Assembly (NCBI RefSeq): GCF_032884065.1
Contig: NC_088875.1
Location: 46,927,235 to 46,991,234 of the forward strand
DNA: 64,000 nucleotides
Reading direction: 5' to 3'
DNA from: Artemia franciscana
Lineage: Eukaryota; Arthropoda; Branchiopoda; Anostraca; Artemiidae
Part shown: one piece after another, positions 25,853 through 37,890 of the stretch
Layout of the letters: each line of letters opens with the position of its first letter
Position numbering within the stretch: the first letter of the stretch is position 1
Notes under the pieces: generated by a model
The model's input: the letters and a program-made list of their open reading frames with translations, nothing else
Database searches by the model: none
What the model was told of the DNA's origin: nothing
Made by a program: the position numbers and the translations under genes

Positions 25853-26195
25853 AGAGGCGTAATTTCGTCAAAATCTTGGGGGGAGTGGAGGGGGGGGGCA
25901 AATTTGGAGCATATTTTTCCAAATCAAGCGAAAATAACAGTAAAAACTAAAAAATAAGCTATTTGGTACCATATAGATACTATTTAGTACAATAAAAGTA
26001 CTATAAAGGTAAATATACACTTAAAAAATTATTTGTTACTGCTGATGCTCGAATTATCCAGGTTTTTCTTAGTTTTGATAAGATCTTGGAAGAAACTAAA
26101 TTTCAGGTGAAGGAGGCAAACTGGGGTATGGAGGCAGAAAAGCTGATGTCTTGGAGGAGCATTTAACCCCCTACCCTTTAGCAAATTACGCTCCT
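25853..26195 (+). mobile_element. R2 short terminal-inverted-repeat element, copy 1
   Basis: About 343 bp bounded by agaggcgtaattt and aaattacgctcct, an imperfect inverted repeat. The inside has catttggtacca-like and gtactataaaggtaaat pieces and a G-rich end. It has the size and structure of a MITE, with no coding capacity. Other copies are at 27211-27573, 57549-57886 and 61541-63340 (interrupted). Confidence 0.7.
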
Positions 26196-26199
26196 AGTT

Positions 26200-27210
26200 T
26201 TAATGTTAGTGTTTACTTTCAGTTGAAAAAGTTTCTTTTTATATTTGATTTCTGATTGTCTTCCAAATCATGCAACGAAATCCCCCTCGCCCCTGTGGAA
26301 AGTTTTGAAACATATAATCCCCTGGAAAAATGCATTCCAATAGAAAATTCTCTCCGTGGAACGTCCCCCAACAAACGTCTGTATATTTCCCAGTAACAAA
26401 TACTATATGTAAACTATGGGCTAATTACATAGCTTTCGCCTTTTCTCCAAGGGCTGTGGGTTATGTCATCACTAGAGGCATATTTATTGGACCCTTTAAC
26501 TAAATTGAACCAAATAGCTGTCTCAAATTTCTATATGTGTTTGCAGAAAAAAGGGTAGGAGGGGGATAGGTGCCCTACAATCTCTTTGGTCAGCTGTAAA
26601 GAGTATTCGAACCTTTTAATTTAGGTTTGAACGAACCCTATTCCAATATTCTGGGACTTGCTTTCATGGGACTTTCCGTGGGGGGGGGGGGATAACCAAC
26701 AAAAAACAATAAGGAACCTTGCATCCATTAATTTTGTCAAAAATTTTAGTTATAACCCAACATTTAATTCTTAAAACACTACAAATCAATATAAAAGCAT
26801 AAATATATACACTTTCAGAGCAAGAAATCTGAGGATGGGTTTTATAGGGCCGGTAGCCCACATTATATCTTGGTTAGCCCTGGGCATGATTTGAAAAGCG
26901 ATCAGAAGTTAAATATAAAAAATAAGTTTTTTTTCAGCTGTTAGTAACAAGTAACACTGAAACTTAAAACAGACAAAGATTGTTCCGTATATGACGGGGC
27001 TACCCCCTCCTCAATCTCTCACTCAATTTCGTAAAGTTTGACCATTATACTGATTCTTTAATAACGACTGCTGAAACACAAGGGCCGTTGAACTGGAATA
27101 AAAAGTTTTTTTAAAACACTTAAAAACTTCAGTGCAACGAGCAAGGGTTTAAGGAGGAGGCAGTCTCCCCCATTATATGGAATAGTTTCTATTGCTTTGA
27201 ATTTTTTATT
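26200..27210. repeat. R1 fragments between R2 copies
   Basis: Reverse R1 middle blocks (ccaagggctgtgg near 26450) and a foldback (about 26930-27190). The stretch 26710-26880 repeats 25330-25530 (aaatctgaggatggg and gggccggtagcccacat), so the whole R1-R2 arrangement at 25.3-26.2 kb was duplicated as 26.7-27.6 kb. Confidence 0.6.
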
Positions 27211-27573
27211 ACTGGCGTAATTTCGCCAAAATCCTGGGGGGGGGAAAGTTGGAGCCAATTTTCTCAAATCAAGGGAAAATGACAGTAAAAACTAAAAATA
27301 AGCCATTTGGTACCATAAACATACTATCTAGTGCTATAAAAGTACTATAAAAGTACTTTTAGTGCTATAAAGGTAAATTATGTACTAAAAAATTATTTGT
27401 TACTGTTGATTCTTGAATTATGCTGGTTTATCTTAGTTTTGACAAGATTTTGGAAGAAATTAAATTTCAGCTGGGGAGGGAGGGGGTGAGGTAAACTAGG
27501 GTCTGGAGGGGGCAAACTGAGGTCTTGGAGGGGTAGTTGTCCTCTCCCACACCCCATAGCAAATTATTCCCCC
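27211..27573 (+). mobile_element. R2 short terminal-inverted-repeat element, copy 2
   Basis: Same internal order as copy 1, with an extra short duplication of the gtgctataaaagtact piece. Ends are ggcgtaatttcg and gcaaattattcc. Confidence 0.65.
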
Positions 27574-27934
27574 GTTTTTAATGTTACAGTTTGCTTTTTT
27601 ATATTTGATTCTGATTGTTTTCCAAATCATGCTACGATATCCATCTCACTCCTTGTGGAAAATTTTGAAACATAAACTCCCCCTGGAAATTTGACTTCCA
27701 ATAGAAAATTCTCTCCGTGGTACATCCCCCAAACAAAAGTCTGTATATTTCCCATTAACAAATACTATAGGTAAACTATGGATAAATTAAATAGCTCATC
27801 TTTTCTCCAAGGGCTAGGGGGGCTATACCATCACTAGGGGCATAGTTATTCGTCCCTTTAACTATGTTGAACCAAATGGATGTCTGAAAAGTTCTATATA
27901 TCTTTGGAGAAAAGGAAGCATAGGGGGAACAGAA

Positions 27935-28118
27935 ACAGTAAAGTTTTTTACTGTTTTAAAAAGAAGAGTTGAGAGAAAGAGTCAAACTTTAGCGTAAAGA
28001 GCGGGGCGTTGATGAGGAAGCAGCCCCTTTCATATACGAAGTAATTTCTGTTCGTTTTAATGTCGCTCCTTACTTTCAGTTGAAAAAACTTGTTTTTTTT
28101 ATTTAATTGTCATACCAA
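27935..28118 (-). repeat. Half foldback and right end of R1
   Basis: Contains agtcaaactttagcgtaaag, ggcgttgatgaggaagcagc and cgctccttactttcagttga, ending acttgttttttttatttaat, which appears to be the R1 right terminus. Confidence 0.65.
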
Positions 28119-29561
28119 CACCAAACCTTTATCAATTGAGATGCGATATCTTGACTCTGATTTCACACTAGCAGTATCGGCATATTGTTTTCCTTAATAA
28201 TTTTGTTACTACCCATCAAAAAGTAGACAAAGGAAATTGTTATCTATCAGTTTCCCCTCTCAAACGTAAAACGTAAAATTTGACATAGTTCTTACCATTT
28301 CATGATATGTAAAAGGAGAGTGTCGAGATGAATAATTTCATTCGCTCACGTTCAGTTAAAAATTTCAAATTGTTGTTGGTTTCAGTTTCAGTGTGATTCC
28401 GAGCTTTTGAAGAGACAGACGAAATTGGAAATTCTTTGTGTGAGTTGAAACTTTTAATTTTTCTTTTTTCAGATTTTTTTTTAGCATTTGAAAGATAAAG
28501 CGTAGCAAACCGAATATACAGTAGGCTGGTGTGGACTTTATTACGGGGTAGAGGATATCTGAACTAGGCTGTGAAAGGTAATAAGACCTATAAAATCATT
28601 TATGGCAATTATATTACAAATAGACATGCTCCTAGGCTTCGCCGCAGATTTGGGGCTTTGATGGGTTAAAGTGTAGAGTAGGGGCTGTTCACAATTAGCC
28701 TATCTACTTCGACCCTGTCCCTCTCCAAATGACACTGACCTTTGATGATCTTAGAAAATTTTCATGGTATTAAAGTGAAACTTTCATAAATCGATCTACA
28801 GTTCATATGGGACTGAAGGAAAGTGTTTTGAGCCTCTTACATTTTCTAAATCCTGATTTTTTGGTTTTAAAGACTTGCAATCCTTTTTTTTTAATGGGGA
28901 AAAATAGTTCTGGTATGGCTTAAAATTCTGCTGAGATCATTTGAACTATTGTAGCCTATAAAACCTCCAGCCTAAGGAAAGGCATCTAAAAACCACAGCA
29001 TAAGCCGATTTGTTCAATAATTTCCTGTGGGATTTAAGACTATAGGCTAGATTTAGGACTAGGCCTAATGAGACCATGTTGGCATAGGCTATATGCCTGT
29101 GCCAAAGTTTGCTGTTTTTAAATTGACTTTACTTGGCATTATGAGGCAACTGTTGATGAGAAATACACACCAAAAACAGTAATGGTTATACGAATAAACC
29201 ACTAAACTTTCGCATATAGCCTATGACTATAACTGGTACTATCACGGGGGGGGGGGGTGGAGACACAGTTGCAAAAGCAATAATAATCGTATTCGGACAG
29301 AGTATTGAATAGGGAAATAGATTTAGCTATTTCTTTTTTTTGATAGCCTCTTTGCCTAGAGAGCTCACTGGGGAGAAGGAAACATACCCTATTAAGTTAT
29401 TGGTATAAAGTGGAGACAAATTTTGATTTGCCGTGTTTATTGTAGGCTATATAGCGCTAGACTATACCCTATTTTTTCTAGTAGGTGTTTGGTATTTCGA
29501 ACCAGCTGTTGACCAGAAATAAATAGCCAAACTCCAAATTAAACAAAGTTAGCTCGAGTGG

Positions 29562-29831
29562 TTGCGCATACTTTATACTGTTCATCCGCTCATGGGGCAA
29601 AGGTCCAAAATTGAGCCTCTTCAGAAGGAGACATGGTCGAAAAAAAGACATTTTTTAATTGCTAATTTTGTGCCTATTGCTATTGTTTGGCTCGTGTTTT
29701 TTGGAATTCATATTCATTTCATATGGAATTCGATTCATGTAGCCTTAGGCTATACAAAGAAAGTAACCCCGAAAAATACGGAATTCTTACGTTATAATAT
29801 GCACCAAGCATTCATAAATCATGTTGCCTAG
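29562..29831 (+). other. Possible small membrane-protein frame, unrecognised
   Basis: The frame opens with TTG; the first ATG is at 29592 and leaves about 79 residues. After a charged start (KETWSKKRH) there is a 25-residue hydrophobic stretch, FLIANFVPIAIVWLVFFGIH, long enough for one membrane segment, then a polar tail. No family is recognised. It may be chance. Confidence 0.15.
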
Positions 29832-30001
29832 TTTTTTCCACAGTTTTTATCTGCTTTTGAATTAGTTTTCATCAAATATTACGTTACTTCTCTCTATGTA
29901 ACCTAAGGCTACATGAGAGCATTAGACGGGGGGGAGGGGAGCTGGGGATGAATTCTCAAAAACGCGAACCAAACCATAAAAATATTGGTAGAATTAGCAA
30001 T

Positions 30002-30193
30002 CTAAAAATGTGTCTTTGCTAGGGTGTCTCTTTCTCTGGATTGCTGGGTACGTTCCTCAAGAATCGTTACCCTTTTACTACGCTTGGTACGTGCCACCAC
30101 GTGTAGGCTACGGGATTTTTGAAATTCGGTGGCTCCTTTGGTTAGTTTATTTTGTTCTTGATTCTCTACGAAAACTTGGGTTTGCAGTTGGGT
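30002..30193 (-). other. Possible internal exon, unrecognised
   Basis: On the minus strand a good acceptor (ccctttttccttttgcag, ending about 30194) is followed by a 63-codon open frame rich in Gln, Arg, Lys and Thr (QTQLQTQVFVENQEQNKLTK onward), likely helical, stopping at 30002. Composition looks coding but no family is recognised. Confidence 0.2.
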
Positions 30194-30545
30194 CTGCAAA
30201 AGGAAAAAGGGTTGGTAGCTGCGTTGCATTACACTGTAAAAAAAAAAAAAAATTGTTTGAGATTCAACGAAAATTGTTTGTAATATTTATCAACAATACA
30301 ATTGGAATTTTAACACGTGAAAATTGGCGGATTGAATATTAAAGACCTTATTGGGATTCCCTGCCCGAATTTGAATTTTCAATTTGAGCTTTTTGAAAGC
30401 TTTGTTTTTCATAAGCTGTGGTATGAACTATTAACTGATTTGACACTTTGAGTTTGAGAGTCCGTTTGTAATTAACAGTGTCTCCGCATCTGATAGCGCT
30501 TGAAAATGCTTCTGGCACTGTGTAGGCGATAACAGAATTTTTTTT

Positions 30546-32865
30546 ATGGCACTTGGTATTTACCAAGTGACATGTAGCTATGAAAATTTCTGTCGGTCTG
30601 TCTGTCCCGGTTTTGCTAGTTTGGGCACTTCCAGATAAACTAGGACGATAAAATTTGGCTGGCGTATCAGGGACCAGACCAGATTAAATTAGAAATAGTT
30701 GTTTCCCCGATTCAACCTTCTAGGGGGGGGGGAGAGTGGGAGGACGGATAATTTGAAAAATTATAAAAAAGGAGGTATTTTAACTTACGAACGGGTGATC
30801 GGATCTTAATGAAATTTGATATTTAGAAGGGTATCGTGTCTTACAGCTCTTATTTGAAATTTCGACCGGATCTGGTGACATTGGGGGGAGTTGGAGGAGG
30901 AAACCTGAAGTCTTGGAAAACGCTTATAGTGGAGGGATCGGGATGAAACTTGGTGGGGAAAATAAACACAAGTCCTAGATACGTGATTGACATAACTGGA
31001 ACGGATCTGCTATCTTTGGGGGAGTTGGGGGGGGGGGTTAAATCTGAAAATTTAGAAAAAATGAGTTATTTTTAACTTACGCAGGAGTGATTGGATCTTA
31101 AGGAAATCTGATATTTAGAAGGACCTCGTAACTCAGACCTTTTATTTTAAATCCCGACCGGATCTAGTGTGATTGAAGGGAGTTGGGGGGGGGCGAAAAT
31201 CTTGGAAAACGCTTAGAGTGGAGAGGTCGGGATGAAACTTGGTGGGAAGAACAAGCATAAGTCCTAGATACGTGATTGACATAACCGGACCAGATTCGTT
31301 CTCTTTGGGGGTGTTGGAGGGGACCTAATTCAGTAATTAGGAATGATTAGAAAAAACGAGGAATTTTTAACTTACGAACGGGTGATTGGATCTTAATGAA
31401 ATTTGATATTTAGAAGGACCTCGGAACTCAGGCCTATTATTTCAAATCGCGACCGGTTCTAGTGTCATTGGGGGGGGGGGGGCGCAAATCTTGGAAGACG
31501 CTTAGAGTGGAGAGATCGGGATGAAACCTGGTGGGAAGAATAAGCACAAGTCCTAGATACGTGATTGACATAACCGAACAGGATCCGCTCTCTTTGAGGG
31601 AATTGGGACCTAATTCGGTAATTTGGAAAAAATCAGAAAAAATGAGGGATTTTAACTTTCGAACAGGCTATTGGGTCCTAATGAAATTTGAATTTTGGAA
31701 GAACATCATGTCTCAGAGCTCTTATTTTAAATCCTGATCGGATCTGGAGACATTTGGGGGGGGGAGTTGGAGGAAGAAACCGGAAATCCTGGAAAACGCT
31801 TAGAGTGGATAGATCGTAATGATACTTGGTGGGAACAATAAGCAAAAGTCCTAGATACGTGACTTAAATAACCAGACCGGATTGGCTCTCTTTGTGGTAG
31901 TTGGGTGGGGGGGGGGGGGGTTAATTCGGAAAAACTAGAAAAAATGAGGTATTTTTAACTTACGAACATGTATTCAGATTTGAATGAAATTCGATATCTA
32001 GAAGAGTCTTATGCTTCAGAGCTCTTACTTAAAATCTCTACCAGATCCGGTGACATTGGGGGGAGTTGGAGGGGGAAACTCCAAATTTTGGAAAACGTGA
32101 AAATTGAGGTATCTTTATCTTAAGAATGGATAATCAGATCTTAATGAAATTCGATATATAGAAAGATCTTATGTCTCAGATGCTCCGTTTTCAATTTGAA
32201 TGGGATCCGGGGACATAGGGTGATGGAGGGGGAAACAATTCCTAGAAACCGGAAATCTTGGAAAACGCTTAGAGCTGAGAGATTGGGATGAAACTTGAAA
32301 ATGAAGGACATCAGGTCTCAGAAGTCCTTTTTTATCCCGACCGTATCCGGTGGTATTTGAGAGAGTTGAGGGGAAAACGGGAAATTTTGGAAAACACTTA
32401 GAGTGGAGAGATCAGGATGAAACATGGTGGGAAGAATAAGCACAAGTCCTTGATACGTGATTGACATAACCAGACTGAATCTGCTCTCTTTGTGGGAGTT
32501 GCGGAGGGGGATGCTATTCTGAAAAATTGAGGTATTTTAACGAACGTCTGATTAGATCTTATTGAAATTTGATATTTAGAAGGAATTTATGTCTCAGAGC
32601 TCTTATTTTAAGTTCCGACCAGATCTGGTTACATTGGGGGGAGTTGGAGGGGGAAACCAGAAATCATGGAAAACGCTTAAAGTGGAGAGATTAGGATAAA
32701 ACTTGGTGGGTAGAATATGCGAATGTCGTAGATGCGTGATTGACGTAACCAGACTGTATCCGCTCTCTTTGGGGTAGTTAGGGGGTCCAGTGCTTTGGCG
32801 AGTTAGGTGCTTCTGGACGTGCTAGGACGATAAAAATTGGTAGGTGTGTCAGGGACACTTGTATA
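30546..32865 (-). repeat. Satellite-like element (Sat), copy 2
   Basis: This is the same ~290-bp unit family as at 1101-3130 but inverted. It opens with the CACTTGGTA/TACCAAGTG hairpin (30550-30569) and runs through about eight diverged units with ggaaaacgcttagagtgga as a landmark. It is cut off at 32865 by the Helitron left end, after a second terminal-type piece (cttctggacgtgctaggacg). Confidence 0.85.
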
Positions 32866-33032
32866 TCTATCTATATAAAAATAAGTTGTCTGTCTGTGTG
32901 TCTGTCTGTGGATCAGGTGACGTCATGTTTCTGTGTCGTCTGACGTCATGAAGTTAGTTGTCGTCATTTTTGCTATGACGGTGACGTCATTAAAGATATT
33001 TAAGACAAATATGTTCACGTAGAAATCTATTA

Positions 33033-33383
33033 ATGTTTAAGTTTAAAATGACTGATGAACTTACAATGGCAAAAGCCGATGAAGATGCTCAAAGAGTCTA
33101 TGCCAAAAAACTTGCTGCTGATAGAGAAAGTCAGAAAAGAAAGCGTGCCGAGGAATCAAAAGAACAGCAAGGAAACAGGCTTGAGGCTAAAGAACGCAAA
33201 ACCGCGCAGTTAGATGAAGATCCACCTGGACAGCGAGAGTCAAAACATATCAAAACTGAAAATGATAGCGATGATGATTGGGTTTGGGATTTTGACTTGG
33301 ATAAGGTCATCAATGCCTACCAGATTTTAGTTAAAAAAACAAAGGTTCGGCGATATGTATTTCACAGTGAAGCTGAAAAATAA
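33033..33383 (+). CDS. Helitron leader open frame, 116 residues (remnant)
   Basis: The frame encodes a charged, helical, Lys/Glu/Arg-rich peptide (MTDELTMAK..., then AKKLAADRES and ERKTAQLDEDPPGQ). The same beginning (MTEEPTMATAKEAAERVYAK) occurs in the Helitron fragment at 11385-11727 on the other strand, so it is the amino-terminal part of the element's protein. Residues about 75-116 (DDDWVWDFDLDKV onward) differ and probably come from a junction with another part of the element. It looks like a truncated piece of the Rep-helicase polyprotein rather than a host gene. Confidence 0.55.
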   Translation: MFKFKMTDELTMAKADEDAQRVYAKKLAADRESQKRKRAEESKEQQGNRLEAKERKTAQLDEDPPGQRESKHIKTENDSDDDWVWDFDLDKVINAYQILVKKTKVRRYVFHSEAEK

Positions 33384-33465
33384 AGAAGAAAAAGAAAACT
33401 GAAAAAAGAAAAAATGTAAAAAACTAAAAAATACTAAAAAGAAAAAACACTCAAAGAGAAACTAC

Positions 33466-33610
33466 AGACCGGGACACAAATGACGACCGGGACAGAGGGA
33501 ATATAAATAACGACCGGGACACTCAAAGAGAAATTACAGACTGGGATACCGGGACACAAATGACGACCGGGACACAGGGAATATAAATGACGACCAGGAC
33601 ACAGGTATTT
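33466..33610 (+). repeat. GACCGGGACACA-type minisatellite inside the Helitron
   Basis: Irregular tandem copies built on gaccgggacaca alternate with gggaatataaatgac, 4-6 partial units. It is an internal minisatellite in the non-coding part of the element. Confidence 0.6.
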
Positions 33611-33689
33611 AAGAATATCGTTCAAAGACAAATTTTTAATTGTAAGAAGACCGTTGAAAGAGAAATTTCTAATTGTAAAATGACTGAAG

Positions 33690-34893
33690 AACCTACAATG
33701 GCAACGGTACCACCATCGAAGTAGATAACCAGTGGGTTGTTCCATATTCCCCATTAGTGCGAAACGTCAACCCCAAGTCAAATTCGTGCATTGTTTGGCA
33801 TCATTTTAACAACTTGCTCTCCATCAGCTCCTACAGAGTTATGGGAAAAATATAAGTCAAAAATGTCCGAAGATATACTCAATTGAAAACAGTTAGAGAC
33901 GTCAGATATGACTTTTGATTTTACATCAGAAATTTATAAATACACTTTAGTTATTATAGAAGATTTGTGCGTACGTATGGCAAACAAACCTCTTCAGGAT
34001 TTGGGAATGCCTTCACCTAACCGTATCGCTGCTGTTTCGACATGTGTAGAATTGGATCGTGAAAAAAGTTACAGTACGAATGATCTATTGTCGTATGTAC
34101 AAAATAACATTTCCAAGTTAACGTCGGAACAAAAAGACATTTATGATACGATAGACTCAATTTCAGGACGTATACAACTACCTGCTGATTTCTGTAATTT
34201 AGTGACGTCCAAAAATGAATTGATTGAAAAAGTATTTCCGAATATTCTAAAAAATTATAAAAATAATAAATGGCTAAGTGAAAGAGCGATTCTCGCCCCC
34301 AAAAATATAGACGTCCGCGAAATCAACAATATTGTTTTGACCAAGATTCGAGACCAGGCAGTCCTTTACAAGTCAGTCGACACAGTTTTGGAACCAAATG
34401 AAGCGGTTAATTATCCATCTGAATTTTTAAATTCCATAGATCTTTCAGGGTTTCCACCACACGTGCTACAACTAAAAATAGGCGTACCAATAATACTTTT
34501 AAGAAATATCAACCCACCAAAGCTTTGCAATGGCACGCGACTTGCCGTAAAAAACAAAAAAAAACAATGAAAAACCTAATAGAGGCCACAATCTTGACAG
34601 GGCCTTTTGAGGGTGAGGCTGTTCTTATTCCTCCCATTCCCATGATTCCAACGGATCTGCCTTTTCAATTTAAAAGATTGCGATTCCCAATTCGATTAGC
34701 ATTTGCAATCACCATTAACAAAGCTCAAGGTCAATCATTAGAAAAATGTGGTATAGATCTTAATACTGATTGTTTTTCCCATGGACAATTGTGCGTTGCA
34801 TGTTCGAGGGTCGGTAAACCTGACAATCTATTTATATGCAGCGACAATTGGACAGCGAAAAATGTTGTATATTCGCAAGTTTTACGCAGTTAA
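33690..34893 (+). pseudogene. Helitron Rep/Pif1-like helicase pseudogene
   Basis: Fragments occur in the family order. VDNQWVVPYSP (near 33715) comes from the Rep part, then IRALFGIILTTCSPSAP and LWEKYKSKMSEDIL (33780-33880), an in-frame TGA (about 33888), the 220-residue frame 33908-34570 and the 34525-34893 frame. LTSEQKDIYDTI, which normally precedes the helicase nucleotide-binding loop, is followed directly by a later segment, so Walker A and B are deleted. The downstream half keeps LAPKNIDVREINN, the PIILLRNINPPKLCNGTRL segment and the motif VI region TINKAQGQSLEKCGID. The frame breaks at an A-run near 34556-34567. The family reading is firm; the copy is dead. Confidence 0.85.
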
Positions 34894-34904
34894 TTTGTAT
34901 TGTA

Positions 34905-35290
34905 TCTATCTATCTATCTATCTATATAAAAACGAGTTGTGTGTATGCATGTTTGTTTGTTTGTAAAAAGAGCGTTTGCATATGACGTCATTATTAGTAC
35001 ATACGGCTTTGTATATGCACAGACAATGGGAAAGCCAAGAATGTTGTATATTCGCAATTTTTACGTAGTTTAACTCCTGCAGACGAAATGAATGCTTGCC
35101 TGAAAAATTCTTGGGCACACGTAAAAATATTAAAATTAACTACAAATATGCGTGTCCGATTGCAAAACGATGACTCTGGTCAAACATTTTCAGATCAATT
35201 GCTGGCAATTGGAAACGGAAAGCTCCCAGTAGTGGGAAAGCCAAAAATGTTGTATATTCGCAATTTTTACGTAGTTTGAAGCACATATAT
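34905..35290 (+). mobile_element. Second Helitron 5' end with scrambled helicase fragments
   Basis: TCTATCTATCTATATAAAAA at about 34905 repeats the left-end signature of 32866 and is followed by a TGACGTCA site near 34982. Pieces of the helicase then follow out of order: the extreme C terminus (GKAKNVVYSQF-like, 35020-35075), an earlier segment (MNACLKNSWAHV...LTTNMRVRLQNDD, 35088-35230), and the C terminus again (35231-35278). This is best explained by insertion of, or recombination with, a second deletion-derived Helitron just after the helicase stop of the first. Confidence 0.6.
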
Positions 35291-35363
35291 AAATCTATCT
35301 ATATTCACAGGTGGGACACAGGGACACAACTACAATGGCGCTTAAGCGCCCCACCAACTAGGT

Positions 35364-35392
35364 GTTGGGGTGGCGCGAAGCGCCACCCCAAC
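35364..35392 (+). other. Helitron 3' terminal hairpin
   Basis: A perfect 13-bp stem (GTTGGGGTGGCGC and its complement) with a GAA loop lies 2 bp before the terminal CTAG. A second short GC palindrome (ggcgcttaagcgcc, ending 35350) lies just upstream. In Helitrons this hairpin marks the end of rolling-circle transposition. Confidence 0.85.
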
Positions 35393-35397
35393 AGCTA

Positions 35398-35708
<311 letters not shown>

Positions 35709-35719
35709 CTCATATGCCC

Positions 35720-36600
35720 AATAACCGTTAAGTTAATTTTCACTTTTATTCTGCTTTTACTTTCACTTGGAAAAACTTATATTTTTTAATAACTTATAAT
35801 TTTAACTTATATTTAAACTTATATTTTATTAATAGTAACTAATATATTAACATTTAAAAGCATGACCGTTTTATATCATGACAAGAGATACCCTCTTCAC
35901 CCCTGCATATAGTTTACCATGGGCTAGAAACTTTTTTCCTCTTAGAAAATTCTCCCTGGGGACCCTCCTCCCTCCCAGAACATTCATCACGAAAAGTTTC
36001 CATATATATCCCGATAAAAATGCTAAATTTAAACAATGGGCAAATTGCATAACTAACAACCCTTTCCCAGGGTTTGTGGAAGACTATGCCATCTTCAAGG
36101 GAAGAGTTATTGGAACTTTTAACAATGTTCAATTTTATCGTTATCTAAAAAAATTCACATATGTCTTTTGGGCAAAAATGGGGTGAGGGGGGTATCGTAC
36201 CTCCAATCTTTATGCCTACCTAAAAATAGCACTAGAAAAAAACGCATCCTTGATCTTTTTTCAGGCGAAAACAAAAAACAAAAAGTTCTATATCTTGTAG
36301 ATACGAGCAAAAACTCTACAATTCAGTTTTTTGACATGCTGAACTTGATGGTGTAGTTTACATCAAGATTGTTAGACGTTTTGGGGGTCTTTGACCCTTT
36401 TTCTCAAATATGGCAAATCTTCTCAGGAGATAGCTTTTGATGATTAGTTTCAATCTTTATGACATTATTATATTTGGAATCCACATCAGTTGTTATCAAA
36501 TTCCCGTCTTTTAGCGTTTCGGTTATTATTGAGCCGACTCCCTTCTAACTCATAGTTCGTTAACATGAACTGTTTGATAGAACTTTGTTTGCTAAATGTC
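35720..36600 (-). repeat. R1 repeat, reverse, diverged
   Basis: R1 middle blocks in reverse (aaacaatgggcaaattgcat, aaatggcaaatcttctcagg, tttcggttattattgagccg), ending in a degenerate terminal hairpin (tagttcgttaacatgaactg). Confidence 0.65.
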
Positions 36601-37890
36601 CCTTTATTTAAATTAATTTTGTAGCAAATTAAAGCTATTAAAGTGTAGTATTTTGAGTCCAGTTGAAATGTGCGCTATTTTGGAAAATTCTCTGTTTTTG
36701 GAGGCTCTTGCTTCCTTTACGTGTATGTAAAGGAATTGAATTTACTTTGAAAATTACAGGTTTTTTTTTTAATGAAAGGTACATAAATCTTAGTACATTC
36801 AATAATTTATTGGAATTCAGATAGCAAATCACAATTCAACGGAAAAATTGGATTTTTTTTTTTTTTGGCTTGTTTAAAATCCAGCAAAACATTTATTAGA
36901 AATCAAATTTTTTACAATGTAAGCAGCTGACATTTTCTGCTGTTAAAAGTGTATGTATTTATACTTGTAAATTGATCGGCTGTGTTCTGGCTTTTCAGTG
37001 TTTCTGCTTAAGAATTAAAATGTTGGATTATAATTAAAATTTTGGACAAAATTCGAATATTTAGTCAAAATTTCCGATGAGCCCTATTTTTTTTTAATAA
37101 GTCCTTAATAATGTTTTTCACTATAGAATTTTGGGTGCACGGAAAGGCGGATTATTGTTCATATTGATTGAAGTTTTGCGTGACTCGACATTCTATGCGG
37201 TTCAAGCCATCACAACCCCTAAAGTAGCATTTCCTGATGTTTAAATACAATGTTTACAAATGTTTAAATACATTGAAATATTGTATACAAACAGGAAAAG
37301 ACAAATGTTACCATTGAAATTGCTCAAAACAAAACTCCTGGTAGCAATTGCTTATCCCTACCCCCTAAAAATCGTCTGAGTAAGGCTTAAGATGCCTCGC
37401 GTCCTCTTTTCCACCTCCGTTCCATTAGGCGTGTAAATGCTATGTTTCATGCTGCTTAAAAATGATTGTCACAATGGGACGGGCACAATACCTCACCCCC
37501 TCCTCTAGCACGAAAAATAAAGGGATGGAATAAAATTTTTGGAATCATAAGGAATTAGGTAAGTATCACCCCGCAGCACTGTTTCAGGCTTCGTCTAAAT
37601 TAAGTGAGACGAGAGATCAGTTTCGTTTGTGCCTCTAAATAAAACAGAGGAATTGCCTTCTGTTCGGACTGAGAATGCCTCCCCCTCTCGAAATAAATTA
37701 TGGTATTCATGCCTGTTTGCAGATCTGGCTACTTTTTTTGCGCTAAAGGGGGCCCGATAAGCTAGATGCAGATTCACAGACGCATTCAAAAGAAAAGAGA
37801 TGTGAACATATTCAGGGATGAAAGGCATTGGCAACTTAAGCACACACACATTTTAGTTAGTATTACGCCTACAACAATCAGTCTACAATC
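36601..37890. other. No gene seen upstream of the GTPase gene
   Basis: AT-rich, with poly-T/poly-A runs (near 36760 and 36853) and no recognised repeat. ccatcacaacccctaaagta near 37208 resembles a piece near 25200. An upstream promoter or 5' untranslated exon of the GTPase gene could lie here but no element can be named. Confidence 0.35.

Larger units (their letters stand above)
28119..30545. other. Low-repeat island, no recognised gene
   Basis: This is the longest stretch in the window free of R1, R2 and Sat sequence. It holds short open frames of 60-110 residues at 29562-29831 and 30002-30342, a G-run at 29246-29256 and ordinary AT-rich sequence. Exons of an unrecognised gene may lie here (see separate entries). 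Confidence 0.4.
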
